Notes under the pieces: model-generated | What the model saw: only the letters and a program-made list of their open reading frames with translations | What the model was told of the DNA's origin: nothing | Database searches by the model: none | Position numbers and translations under genes: made by a program | Assembly (NCBI GenBank): GCA_913064925.1 | Contig: CAJYBN010000085.1 | Span: forward strand, 1 to 11,399 | DNA from: an uncultured Peptococcaceae bacterium | Lineage (GTDB): Bacteria; Bacillota; Desulfotomaculia; Desulfotomaculales; Desulfallaceae | Length of the DNA stretch: 11,399 bases | Direction of reading: 5' to 3' | Shown here: piece after piece, positions 1-5,656 of the stretch | How positions within the stretch are numbered: position 1 is the first letter of the stretch | How the letters are laid out: the number at the start of each line of letters is the position of its first letter

Positions 1-861
1 AGTGCGGAACAATTAAGAAAAATACCTATACCTTTATTTGATATGGGTTTTCAGTATCAAATTAAAGAATTTGTAAACAATGCAGCATCTTTTAGAAATC
101 TGTCCAATTCCTTCTATTCTCAAGCTGAAAACTTACTTTTAGAAGAATTAGAACTAAAAAGTTTCAAGCTAAAATATGAACTTTCTTATACTGCAAATCT
201 TTCTAAAGCGTTTGGGGTTCGCAGAGTAGATGCTGAGTATTTTCAGCCGGTTTATGATGAAGTGAAAAAAAAGATATTAGAGTATTCAAATGGTTATGCT
301 CAATTGTTAAGTTCTGTGGAGAACATTAAACCAGATTTTGATCCTACAAGGCATCCAGATAGAACCTTTTCCTATGTTGAATTATCTGATATAGACGCAT
401 CTATTGGGGTTATACATAATGCAAGTGAAATAAAAGGCGAGGAGGCACCAAGCAGAGCGAAGAGAATTTTAAAAAAATACGATGTAATAGTTTCAAGCAT
501 TGAAGGTTCTTTAGAGAAAGTAGCTTTAGTTGATGATGAATATGAAGGTTATTTAGCATCTTCTGGGTTTTTTCAATTTAGAGCTGTAAAAATACTCCCA
601 GAGGTTTTGTTAGTTTTAGCTAAAAGTAGAGTTCTACAAACCCAGCTAAAAAAGGAATGCTCAGGAACAATTCTAACTGCTGTTCCCAATGAATCTCTCA
701 AAAGGATTATAATACCTATAATCCCTAAAGAAACCCAACAAAAAATCGCCTCACTTATTCGACAATCCTACGAAGCAAGAAAGAAAGCAAAGAAATTTTT
801 AGAAGAAGCAAAAAGAAAGGTTGAAGAAGCAATTGAAAGTCAAGGGCGGCCACGCCACTAA
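1..861 (+). CDS. hsdS: Type I restriction-modification specificity subunit (HsdS), 5'-partial
   Basis: The frame is open from the first base, so the gene begins upstream; the ATG at 43 is internal. HsdS is the DNA-recognition subunit of type I restriction-modification complexes and pairs with HsdM and HsdR, neither of which is in the window. The visible part fits the second half of the family. It starts with the tail of the first target-recognition domain (IPIPLF, codons 8-13) and a central helical spacer. A second recognition domain follows from about RVDAEYFQP, with the family-like stretch YDVIVSSIEGSLEKVALV. It ends with IPIIPKETQQKIASLI and a Lys/Glu-rich helix. The last six codons (QGRPRH) coincide with the change from AT-rich to GC-rich DNA and are probably read from an insertion-sequence end, so the native C-terminus is replaced. 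The low GC compared with everything downstream suggests separate acquisition. The family call is confident; whether it is active is unknown. Confidence 0.85.
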   Translation, partial: SAEQLRKIPIPLFDMGFQYQIKEFVNNAASFRNLSNSFYSQAENLLLEELELKSFKLKYELSYTANLSKAFGVRRVDAEYFQPVYDEVKKKILEYSNGYAQLLSSVENIKPDFDPTRHPDRTFSYVELSDIDASIGVIHNASEIKGEEAPSRAKRILKKYDVIVSSIEGSLEKVALVDDEYEGYLASSGFFQFRAVKILPEVLLVLAKSRVLQTQLKKECSGTILTAVPNESLKRIIIPIIPKETQQKIASLIRQSYEARKKAKKFLEEAKRKVEEAIESQGRPRH

Positions 862-1345
862 CCCGGCATATCATTTTCCCCCTTTGAATATTAGTATTAG
901 TTGTGTTGGGCGGCTCAAGGCACTTTCTTACCCGGTAACTATCCCCTTTGAGGTTAAACACATGGGCATTGTGTACCAGGCGGTCCAGGATGGCATCCGC
1001 CACCGTGGGGTCCGGCAGAAGTTCATGCCAGTGTTCAACTGGTACCTGGCCGGCAATGATGATCGAACGCAGCTGGTAGCGGTCATCAACCACCTCCAGA
1101 AGATCACGGCCGTGGGTATCGGTGAAGGTGGTCATGCCCCAATCGTCCAGGACCAGTACGTCCACCTTGGCCAACTGGCTGAGGAAGCGGGGATAAGACC
1201 CGTCTCCCCTCGCTAGTGCCAGTTCTTGTAGGAGGCGGGGCACCCGGTAGTAGCGGACGCTGAAGTCCTGGCGGCAGGCGGCATTGGCCAAAGCGCAGGC
1301 TAAAGGTTTTGCCCACCCCTGATGGGCCGGTAATAATGACGTACT
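843..1345 (-). pseudogene. istB: Truncated and frameshifted istB (IS21-family transposition ATPase)
   Basis: Read on the minus strand, this encodes the ATPase that helps the IstA transposase of IS21-family elements. The Walker A motif GPSGVGKT lies at 1328-1305. The reading frame then changes near 1304-1299 into ACALANAACRQ, which continues through the Walker B stretch VLVLDDWG (about 1160-1136) and the sensor-like region DAILDRLVHNAHVF. A small indel right after Walker A therefore breaks the gene. About 100 N-terminal residues expected for IstB are missing, and a stop lies just upstream of the homology in the Walker A frame. At the other end the open frame runs past the likely insertion-sequence end into antisense hsdS, so its normal stop may also be lost or is read through. 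No istA is present. The protein is almost certainly non-functional. The family call is strong; the exact ends are approximate. Confidence 0.88.
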
Positions 1346-1350
1346 CTCAA
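843..1350 (-). mobile_element. IS21-family insertion sequence remnant
   Basis: The only coding content is the broken istB, lying between AT-rich hsdS and the terminator at 1355. The hsdS-proximal boundary is placed at about 843-845, where composition changes abruptly from AT-rich Lys/Glu codons to GC-rich sequence. The other boundary is set by the loss of IstB homology near 1345. No matching inverted repeat can be found at that second edge, which fits a deletion that removed istA, the start of istB and one element end. This is an old, immobile fragment. Boundaries are estimates to within tens of bases. Confidence 0.7.
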
Positions 1351-1354
1351 ATTA

Positions 1355-1384
1355 CCCGCCATTCGGCGGGCTTTTTCTTTTTTT
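1355..1384 (+). terminator. Intrinsic terminator directly before the P-loop ATPase gene
   Basis: A perfect 6-bp stem CCCGCC/GGCGGG (1355-1360 and 1365-1370) with an ATTC loop is followed by a C-interrupted run of T to 1385. The next gene's SD AGGAGG begins at 1386, so no room for a promoter remains between them. The terminator probably belonged to a gene removed by the insertion-sequence deletion, or it limits read-through into the ATPase gene. Confidence 0.85.
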
Positions 1385-1400
1385 TAGGAGGTTGATAACA

Positions 1401-2006
1401 TTGAAAATCGCCATAACCGGCACTCACGGAACCGGAAAAACCACTCTCGCCCGGGCTTTGGCTGCCAAAACAGGCCTGCCTTTAATTGTGGAACAGGCCC
1501 GGGTTGTGGCCGCCGAAATGGGCCTGACCAACTGCAATCAGTTATTAAACAGCCCGGAACGGGCCAAAGCCTTCCAAGAGCGCGTTCTGGAACGTCAGAT
1601 TGCGGAACAGATCAAACACCCCGAAGGCTTCATTGCCGACCGTAGCACCCTGGACGCAATTGCTTACTGGAAACTCTATCTGGGCAACACAAAAAGCCAG
1701 GTAAGCCCAGGCACCAAAACCGACCGCTACATATACAAAGCCCGGCTCCACGCCTGGAAGGGCCTGGACCTGCTGGTGTACATCCCGCCGGTCATCCTGG
1801 GCGGAGAAGATGAATTCCGACTGAAAGGCCACCATATCGAGGTAGATTTGTTCATCCAGCAGGAAGTCAAACTCTTGCGGGAAAGCGGTCGGGTACAAGT
1901 GGTGGTTCTGAAAAGCAAAACCCTGGACGAGCGGCTGGCTGAAGTCGAGCAGGCCATTGGGCGGCTTGCAGCAGCTGCCAATATGGGGTATGCGCATACC
2001 CGATAG
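1401..2006 (+). CDS. NadR/AAA_28-like P-loop ATPase or kinase
   Basis: A 201-residue cytosolic P-loop protein. The Walker A motif GTHGTGKTT sits at residues 7-15. The stretch FIADRSTLDAIAYW (about residues 77-90) is the DR...D type seen in small nucleoside/nucleotide kinase-like AAA_28 (NadR kinase, Ttd14-like) proteins. YIPP, at about residue 129, is also common there. The start is set at TTG 1401 because AGGAGG (1386-1391) lies 9 nt before it; the in-frame TTG at 1392 touches the SD and is less likely. The natural substrate cannot be told from sequence. Such genes occur as cargo in phages and integrative elements, with nucleotide or cofactor phosphorylation as the usual guess. The gene stands alone between terminators 1355-1384 and 2017-2039 and is not obviously part of the transfer machinery. 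Confidence 0.8.
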   Translation: MKIAITGTHGTGKTTLARALAAKTGLPLIVEQARVVAAEMGLTNCNQLLNSPERAKAFQERVLERQIAEQIKHPEGFIADRSTLDAIAYWKLYLGNTKSQVSPGTKTDRYIYKARLHAWKGLDLLVYIPPVILGGEDEFRLKGHHIEVDLFIQQEVKLLRESGRVQVVVLKSKTLDERLAEVEQAIGRLAAAANMGYAHTR

Positions 2007-2016
2007 AGCAAAATAC

Positions 2017-2039
2017 GCGGGCTTCGGCCCGCTTTTTTT
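2017..2039 (+). terminator. Intrinsic terminator after the P-loop ATPase gene
   Basis: A perfect GCGGGC/GCCCGC stem (2017-2022 and 2027-2032) capped by the stable TTCG tetraloop is followed by seven T residues. It starts 10 nt after the stop codon at 2006 and closes the single-gene ATPase unit. Confidence 0.93.
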
Positions 2040-2136
2040 ATGGAAGCCGCCGTCCGGGGGCGCGGCGGTGGCGGACCACAGCCCCCATTATGCCCGTATC
2101 TTTGGTCTTTTTTTGTTTTGGGAAACCAGAGGGGAG
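2040..2136 (+). other. GC-rich leader with competing inverted repeats
   Basis: This gap of about 100 nt precedes the small gene at 2137. It holds several overlapping inverted repeats that cannot all form at once: CCGCCG (2047-2052) with CGGCGG (2063-2068), GTCCG (2052-2056) with CGGAC (2072-2076), and GGGGGC (2056-2061) with GCCCCC (2081-2086). A T-rich stretch (2107-2118) follows. I recognise no riboswitch or promoter consensus. It could be a structured 5' leader or simply GC-rich sequence. Confidence 0.3.
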
Positions 2137-2367
2137 GTGATTAAAGCAGGCAAGCAGCGAAACTACCGCCGCCTGGCTGCGGCCATAATTCTCCGAGCCA
2201 TACGGGATACAAAATCAGACATACCATGGATTCAAGAAGACGCCAAAACTTTTCTAAAACTTGCTGCAAACCAAAACAGCTGGCCACATCAAATCTTTCA
2301 CCTTGCCGGCATTGACCCAGCAAAAACCGTAAATCAGGTATTCGGGCAGCAAAAAGCGCTTCACTAG
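2137..2367 (+). CDS. Small hypothetical protein (about 76 residues)
   Basis: I do not recognise this family. The product is basic at its N-terminus (KAGKQRNYRR), then helical (LAAAIILRAIRDT), and ends with a soluble, mixed segment (SWPHQIFHLAGIDPAKTVNQVFG) that could be a small helical DNA-binding or scaffold domain. There is no signal peptide or membrane segment. The start is uncertain. GTG 2137 is embedded in the best SD-like sequence (GGGGAGGTGAT, 2131-2141), so it lies too close to it. An in-frame TTG at 2113 is an alternative with a worse context, and ATT 2140 is also too close. The gene lies on the same strand as, and 49 nt before, the YdjM-like gene, with no terminator between them, so co-transcription is likely. 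Confidence 0.5.
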   Translation: MIKAGKQRNYRRLAAAIILRAIRDTKSDIPWIQEDAKTFLKLAANQNSWPHQIFHLAGIDPAKTVNQVFGQQKALH

Positions 2368-2416
2368 TTTTCAATGCGGAAGAACATCTATTTTTTAAAA
2401 AAAGGAGATGATACCC

Positions 2417-2920
2417 TTGCTGTGGCGCACTCATTTTATTGCCGGTGCCGGCCTGGGGGCAGTATACGGAGCCGCCTTCCACCCCAACGAACCCCTGGCC
2501 ATGGCCGCATCGACATGCATAGGGGGTTTTGCCGCTGCCCTTCCCGACATCGACTCGCCCCACTCCAAACTGGGCCGCGCCGTGAGGCCAGTGTCCGATG
2601 TCCTCAGTTTTACGCTGGGACACCGCGGAGTTCTGCATTCCCTGCTGGGCATGGTGTTCACGATCGCTCTTTTCGCTTTTATAGCGTGCTTTTGGGTGCA
2701 AGTTTCGACGGTTTGGAACCTCTTGATTCCGGCGGCAGCCATCGGCTACCTGTCGCACCTGGCGCTTGACGCCCTGACCCCGGGCGGAGTGCCCCTGTTC
2801 TGGCCGAAGCGCAGGAAATACTCTCTCCCGCTGGTCAAAACCGGGAGCCCGCTGGAGAGGGTCGTATTTCTCCCGGCGCTGGCGGCCACAATGTTGATAT
2901 TTTTTTGGGGAGTGGTTTGA
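2417..2920 (+). CDS. YdjM-family membrane-bound metal-dependent hydrolase (DUF457-like)
   Basis: This 167-residue integral membrane protein has the conserved polar motifs of the YdjM/DUF457 family: an early His (RTHFIAGA), PDIDSPHSKLG, the GHRGVLHS motif, and HLALDALTPGGVPLFWP. In the family the His/Asp residues are thought to bind metal. Four or so hydrophobic helices separate the motifs (about residues 9-22, 75-97, 98-115 and 148-166). The start is set at TTG 2417, because AAGGAG (2402-2407) touches the in-frame ATG at 2408 but is 9 nt from the TTG. YdjM homologues are widespread, some are SOS-regulated, and their substrate is not established. The stop overlaps the next start in a TGATG arrangement, so translation is coupled. 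Position at the head of the transfer operon suggests an envelope-related role, but that is inference. Confidence 0.82.
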   Translation: MLWRTHFIAGAGLGAVYGAAFHPNEPLAMAASTCIGGFAAALPDIDSPHSKLGRAVRPVSDVLSFTLGHRGVLHSLLGMVFTIALFAFIACFWVQVSTVWNLLIPAAAIGYLSHLALDALTPGGVPLFWPKRRKYSLPLVKTGSPLERVVFLPALAATMLIFFWGVV

Positions 2921-3105
2921 TGAGCTTTAATCAGTTAATAAGCGCTATTAACAAAGCGATCGAAGAAAACCGGCACGAGCCGGAAAAAATCCACGAACTG
3001 GCGGACGTCCTGGAACGTGCGGCCCACCGGGTGCGTTGTTTGTCAAACTCGATAATAATCTTTAACAAAAGGAAAAGGGGGAAAAAGTTATGCAAAAAGT
3101 CATAG
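2920..3105 (+). CDS. Small hypothetical helical protein (61 residues)
   Basis: The ATG overlaps the previous stop by 1 nt (TGATG), and GGGGAG (2907-2912) lies 7 nt upstream. The product begins MSFNQLISAINKAIEEN and is mostly charged amphipathic helix up to about residue 40. It ends in a very basic tail (FNKRKRGKKLCKKS). That tail is encoded by the SD and the first codons of the next gene, which starts at 3090 inside it, so the tail may be dictated by the downstream translation signal. No known domain is recognised. Tight coupling on both sides argues that the gene is real and belongs to the transfer operon. Confidence 0.6.
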   Translation: MSFNQLISAINKAIEENRHEPEKIHELADVLERAAHRVRCLSNSIIIFNKRKRGKKLCKKS

Positions 3106-3458
3106 CCATAGCGCTGCTCATATGCCTGGCGCTCTCATTTGCCGGCACGGCCTTCGCCGATGAGAACTCACTGATCAGCAAGGTAGAACAGGCCCAAGGA
3201 GACAAAGGCGAAGCCATCAGAGACGAAGTCGACAAAATCGGCTACAGCATCGTCAACTTCGTGCGCAGCATTTTCGCCGTAGTCGCTGTCGTGTTCGTAA
3301 TCTGGGCCGGCTTCGTGTTCTGGGGAGCCGGCGGAAACCCCGAGGCAATCGCGCGGGCCAAGAAGCTGGCGGCGGGATTCATCATCTGCATTATCGGGGT
3401 GTACAGCGCTGAGACTATCGTGGGCGGAATTCTGGGCATTCTGGGGTACGGAAAATAA
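3090..3458 (+). CDS. VirB2/TrbC-like conjugative pilin
   Basis: The 122-residue product has the VirB2 layout. A signal peptide (hydrophobic core IALLICLALSFAG, cleavage probably after AFA at about residue 23) is followed by a short charged region. Then come two hydrophobic helices, about residues 54-78 (VRSIFAVVAVVFVIWAGFVF) and 92-118 (AAGFIICIIGVYSAETIVGG), joined by a short basic loop (GNPEAIARAKK). VirB2 subunits form the pilus or surface filament of T4SS; in monoderms they may only line the channel. An A/G-rich SD (about 3071-3084) precedes ATG 3090, and the start lies within the previous gene. The next gene begins 1 nt after its stop, followed by VirB3-like and TraC-like genes, which is strong contextual support. 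Confidence 0.8.
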   Translation: MQKVIAIALLICLALSFAGTAFADENSLISKVEQAQGDKGEAIRDEVDKIGYSIVNFVRSIFAVVAVVFVIWAGFVFWGAGGNPEAIARAKKLAAGFIICIIGVYSAETIVGGILGILGYGK

Positions 3459-3459
3459 C

Positions 3460-3765
3460 ATGTACGGGCAGCACCACCCGCTTGCGCAAAGGACGGGCCC
3501 CACAAAAATCGCGTGGGGCCTGTCATTGCCCCAGATTTTAACCCTTTTGGCCGGGGGCTGCCTGTCCTACCGGCTGTCCCAGATAGTCCCCGCGCTGCCC
3601 TTTAAAAACATCGTGTTCGCTCACCTGCACCACCTGATCCCGCTGGGCCTGGCGGCGCTCTTCATCTTCGCCCGCCACGGGAGAACGGGCCTCAATTTTG
3701 CTGTCTATCTTTACTACATGACCGCGTACAGGCTGCGCCGCAAAACATTTGTTTGGAGGAGATAA
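3460..3765 (+). CDS. PrgI/VirB3-family T4SS inner-membrane protein
   Basis: A 101-residue protein with a short polar N-terminus, two close hydrophobic helices (about residues 20-42 and 49-68) and a basic C-terminal tail (YRLRRKTFVWRR). This matches the VirB3/PrgI family. These proteins sit in the cytoplasmic membrane and contact the VirB4 ATPase. The stretch GPTKIAWGLSLPQIL resembles the PrgI family lead-in to its first helix. The start is 1 nt after the pilin stop, so translation is coupled. Its own stop lies inside the spacer of the next gene's SD. The family call depends partly on gene order (VirB2-VirB3-TraC/VirB4), which fits well. Confidence 0.75.
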   Translation: MYGQHHPLAQRTGPTKIAWGLSLPQILTLLAGGCLSYRLSQIVPALPFKNIVFAHLHHLIPLGLAALFIFARHGRTGLNFAVYLYYMTAYRLRRKTFVWRR

Positions 3766-3767
3766 AT

Positions 3768-4562
3768 TTGCAGACCCTTTTGCTTCTCATTGCCGCCGGA
3801 GCGGCGATATACCTGCTGTGGCCCCGCAATAAAGCGGAGACCGCCCAGGACCTGATTAACTTTAAAGAAATCCACCCGGACGGCATAATTGAACTGCCGG
3901 AATACAGGTTCCGCCTGGTGATGGAGATCGAGCCCGTGAACTTGGACCTGAAAAGCAGGGACGAACAGGCCGCGATCTGGCTCGGATTCAGGAGCATAGC
4001 CAACTCCATCAACATACCCCACACCTACCTGGTGCAGACCAGGTACGTAAACCTCAAGGACTACCTGGACCGCTACCGCCGGTCCGGCGCGCGCTTTGGG
4101 GAGAACATCGGGGGGTACGCCGCCCGCCTGGCCGACTGGCTTCAGTCCGAATCAGAAGGAAAACAGCAGCGGAGCCGCCGCGTTTACCTTATCTTCAAAA
4201 TAGACGCGGCTTCCACCGGCATAGAAAGCGGCATCCAAACGGACAACCCGCTGGTCAACTCGGCCATCAGGGCGCTGGGCAAAATCGGCCAGGCCAAGCT
4301 CCCCCCGGATGAAATGCGCCGCCTGGCGGTAGACGAACTTTATGAAGCGGCCTCCATAGTACAGGGCATACTGAGCGGCCTTGAAATCAGATCCTACGTC
4401 CTCGACAAAAGAGGAGTGATTGAAATGTTGTACCAGACATTCAACCGGGACATGGCGTCAAGCTACTTCCTGGCCGAAGCGGACAGGAGCGAGGTCTTTT
4501 CGCTGTTTGCAAGGTCCAAAACGCCCGAAATATACAAAACCGCGGCAGCATCCGATGCTTAA
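3768..4562 (+). CDS. TraC-like/VirB4 N-domain-like conjugation protein
   Basis: The start is TTG 3768, 6 nt after GGAGGAG (3755-3761); an in-frame TTG at 3753 overlaps that SD and is rejected. The 264-residue product has one N-terminal membrane anchor (LLLLIAAGAAIYLLW, residues 4-18) and a soluble domain. That domain matches the TraC-like pattern often encoded between PrgI and VirB4: a strand RFRLVMEIEPVNLDLKS, then a segment resembling FRSIANSINIPHTYLVQTR, then YLDRYRR. It lacks Walker motifs. In VirB4 proteins a similar domain lies before the ATPase, so this may be a separate membrane-anchored copy or partner that docks VirB4 to the channel. It closes the first transfer gene cluster; a strong terminator follows 8 nt after the stop. 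Confidence 0.68.
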   Translation: MQTLLLLIAAGAAIYLLWPRNKAETAQDLINFKEIHPDGIIELPEYRFRLVMEIEPVNLDLKSRDEQAAIWLGFRSIANSINIPHTYLVQTRYVNLKDYLDRYRRSGARFGENIGGYAARLADWLQSESEGKQQRSRRVYLIFKIDAASTGIESGIQTDNPLVNSAIRALGKIGQAKLPPDEMRRLAVDELYEAASIVQGILSGLEIRSYVLDKRGVIEMLYQTFNRDMASSYFLAEADRSEVFSLFARSKTPEIYKTAAASDA

Positions 4563-4569
4563 CGCGAGC

Positions 4570-4596
4570 GGCCGGCTTTTACAGCCGGCCTTTTTT
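4570..4596 (+). terminator. Strong intrinsic terminator after the TraC-like gene
   Basis: A perfect 8-bp stem GGCCGGCT/AGCCGGCC (4570-4577 and 4583-4590) with a TTTAC loop is followed by six T residues. It begins 8 nt after the stop of the TraC-like gene. The next gene's SD (GGAGG, 4603-4607) starts only 6 nt after the T run, so the downstream gene has no space for a promoter between terminator and SD. Confidence 0.93.
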
Positions 4597-4615
4597 ATTT
4601 CCGGAGGTGTTGTTT

Positions 4616-5644
4616 ATGGACAAAAGCGAAACCTTTTTTGAAGACGGGCGTAAACGCGGTTGGTTCTGGGATTGCAACGAAGTTTTCGGGTCCGACCTTT
4701 CCGCACACGCCAAGCTGGTAAGGCTATATTTGGCAAGATGTGCCGACAATGGACGCAAATCCTGGCCATCCTACAACAGGATAGCCAAAGATTGCGGCAT
4801 TAGCCGCGATACGGCCAAAAGAGCCGTAAACGAACTGGAGCAAAAGGGATGGATAAAGAAAATCAACCGCGTCAAGGACGATGGTGAGAACATGAGCAAC
4901 GTCTACATACTTTGCGACCCGCCGGCCCGTGAAAACGAACCGGAGGGGGTAGGTGCTCACAGCACCCACCCTGCCAAATCAGGAGGGGTGGGTGCTCACA
5001 GCACCCACCTGGGTGCTCACAGCACCCACCTGGGTGCTGACAGCACCGGGGTGGGTGCTGACAGCACCTCTAACAATACCCAGGTAACAATACCCAGTGA
5101 ACAAGAAAAAGATATGCTGTTTGTATCCTCACTTCGTTCGGATACAAACAGCAGCGCATCGGCCCTTCGGGCCTCCTGCGCTGCCGGCGGCGCCACCCCT
5201 GAAAACGAAAAAGAAAAACGCGATAGCCACCCACAAGCGGGTGCAGCAGATGCAGAAACTTTCGAAGATCCCCGGGGTCGAAAGGCCGGGGCGGGCGGGC
5301 CGTCAAACAGGGAGCTGATTGCCGAGCTGGTCGAAGAATACCGCGCCATAGAAGGCATAGAGCCCAGGAAGGGCGACTACGCTTTCGTCGGCGCGCTGTA
5401 CAACCGCTACGGCTACGACCGCGTGCTGGAGGCCATACAGGAACTGGCCCTGGCGGCTGCCGTCCAGGAAATCGGCAAGCCGCTGCTGTACTTAAAAACC
5501 GTCGCGCAATCCATTGCTGAACGTGATGGTAAAACAGCGGAAAAACCCGGGCGAAAGAAGCAAAGGCCCGGTGCCGGCAAACAGTCTGAAAACCCGGAAG
5601 AGGAAAAAAAGCGGGACCTGATAAAATCACTATATTTAAGCTGA
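4616..5644 (+). CDS. Winged-helix replication-initiator-like protein with internal iteron-like repeats
   Basis: ATG 4616 lies 8 nt after GGAGG (4603-4607). The N-terminal domain (about residues 28-90) is a winged helix of the HTH_36 type: LSAHAKLVRLYLARCADN, then WPSYNRIAKDCGISRDTAKRAV and the wing QKGWIKKI. Residues 112-150 are heptapeptide repeats (VGAHSTH, LGAHSTH, LGADSTG, VGADSTS), followed by a low-complexity linker. The C-terminal domain (about 222-300, ELVEEYRAIEGIEPRKGDY through PLLYLKTVAQSI) resembles the C-terminal regions of phage and ICE replication-organiser or DnaD-like proteins. The tail is very charged. A DNA-binding domain, a linker encoded by inverted repeats and a C-terminal interaction domain recall the phage lambda O protein, whose origin lies in its own gene. 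A role in element replication is an inference; an element-specific transcription factor is the alternative. Its location between two transfer gene clusters, after a terminator, is unusual. Confidence 0.65.
   Translation: MDKSETFFEDGRKRGWFWDCNEVFGSDLSAHAKLVRLYLARCADNGRKSWPSYNRIAKDCGISRDTAKRAVNELEQKGWIKKINRVKDDGENMSNVYILCDPPARENEPEGVGAHSTHPAKSGGVGAHSTHLGAHSTHLGADSTGVGADSTSNNTQVTIPSEQEKDMLFVSSLRSDTNSSASALRASCAAGGATPENEKEKRDSHPQAGAADAETFEDPRGRKAGAGGPSNRELIAELVEEYRAIEGIEPRKGDYAFVGALYNRYGYDRVLEAIQELALAAAVQEIGKPLLYLKTVAQSIAERDGKTAEKPGRKKQRPGAGKQSENPEEEKKRDLIKSLYLS
4952..5068 (+). repeat. Five hairpin repeats, four at exact 21-bp spacing (iteron-like)
   Basis: The 15-nt element GGTGCT-CAC/GAC-AGCACC occurs at 4952, 4991, 5012, 5033 and 5054. 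Each is an inverted repeat with 6-bp arms and a 3-nt centre. The copy at 4991 extends to 10-bp arms (4987-5009), and that at 5012 to 8-bp arms (5010-5028). The last four copies are spaced exactly 21 bp apart, two DNA turns; the 21-bp units at 4991 and 5012 are identical. The first copy is 39 bp before the second. The first three have centre CAC and the last two GAC. All lie in frame in the linker of the winged-helix gene. Regular spacing and dyads fit initiator-binding iterons. Confidence 0.85.
5071..5097 (+). repeat. Two direct repeats next to the hairpin array
   Basis: TAACAATACCCAG occurs perfectly at 5071-5083 and 5085-5097, separated by one G. It directly follows the last hairpin repeat and leads into an A-rich stretch (about 5098-5114). 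In frame it encodes the polar linker around NNTQVTIP. Direct repeats beside an A-rich segment are a usual part of iteron origins, but short duplications in a linker also arise by slippage. Confidence 0.75.
5116..5152. repeat. Long perfect hairpin within the initiator-like gene
   Basis: The arms GCTGTTTGTATCC (5116-5128) and GGATACAAACAGC (5140-5152) are perfectly complementary over 13 bp around an 11-nt loop containing ACTTCGT. A second short hairpin, GGCCC-TTC-GGGCC, lies at 5161-5173. No T run follows, so it is not a terminator. It lies about 20 nt after the direct repeats and could act in origin structure, single-strand initiation or translation control. Confidence 0.8.
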
Positions 5645-5656
5645 AGGGAGATGGCC

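Noticed and set aside
821..1216. Plus-strand open frame of 131 codons across the hsdS/IS junction
   Set aside because: It is antisense to the IstB-encoding frame, begins inside hsdS in another frame, and has no SD or recognisable protein character.
1986..2001. Perfect 16-bp palindrome GGGTATGCGCATACCC at the end of the P-loop gene
   Set aside because: It is coding and the nearest relative (TATGCGCATACCC at 10291-10303, inside another gene) is not in a regulatory position. Two coding occurrences are not enough to call an operator.
2141..2758. Minus-strand open frame of 205 codons opposite the YdjM-like gene
   Set aside because: It overlaps two well-supported plus-strand genes, has low-complexity, unfamilylike composition, and fits antisense of GC-rich codons.
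4952..5068. CRISPR-like array
   Set aside because: The repeat units abut at 21 bp with almost no variable spacer, lie in frame within a gene, and no cas gene is present.
5116..5152. Terminator inside the winged-helix gene
   Set aside because: The stem is strong, but it is not followed by T residues and the gene continues for about 490 nt with a conserved-looking C-terminal domain.
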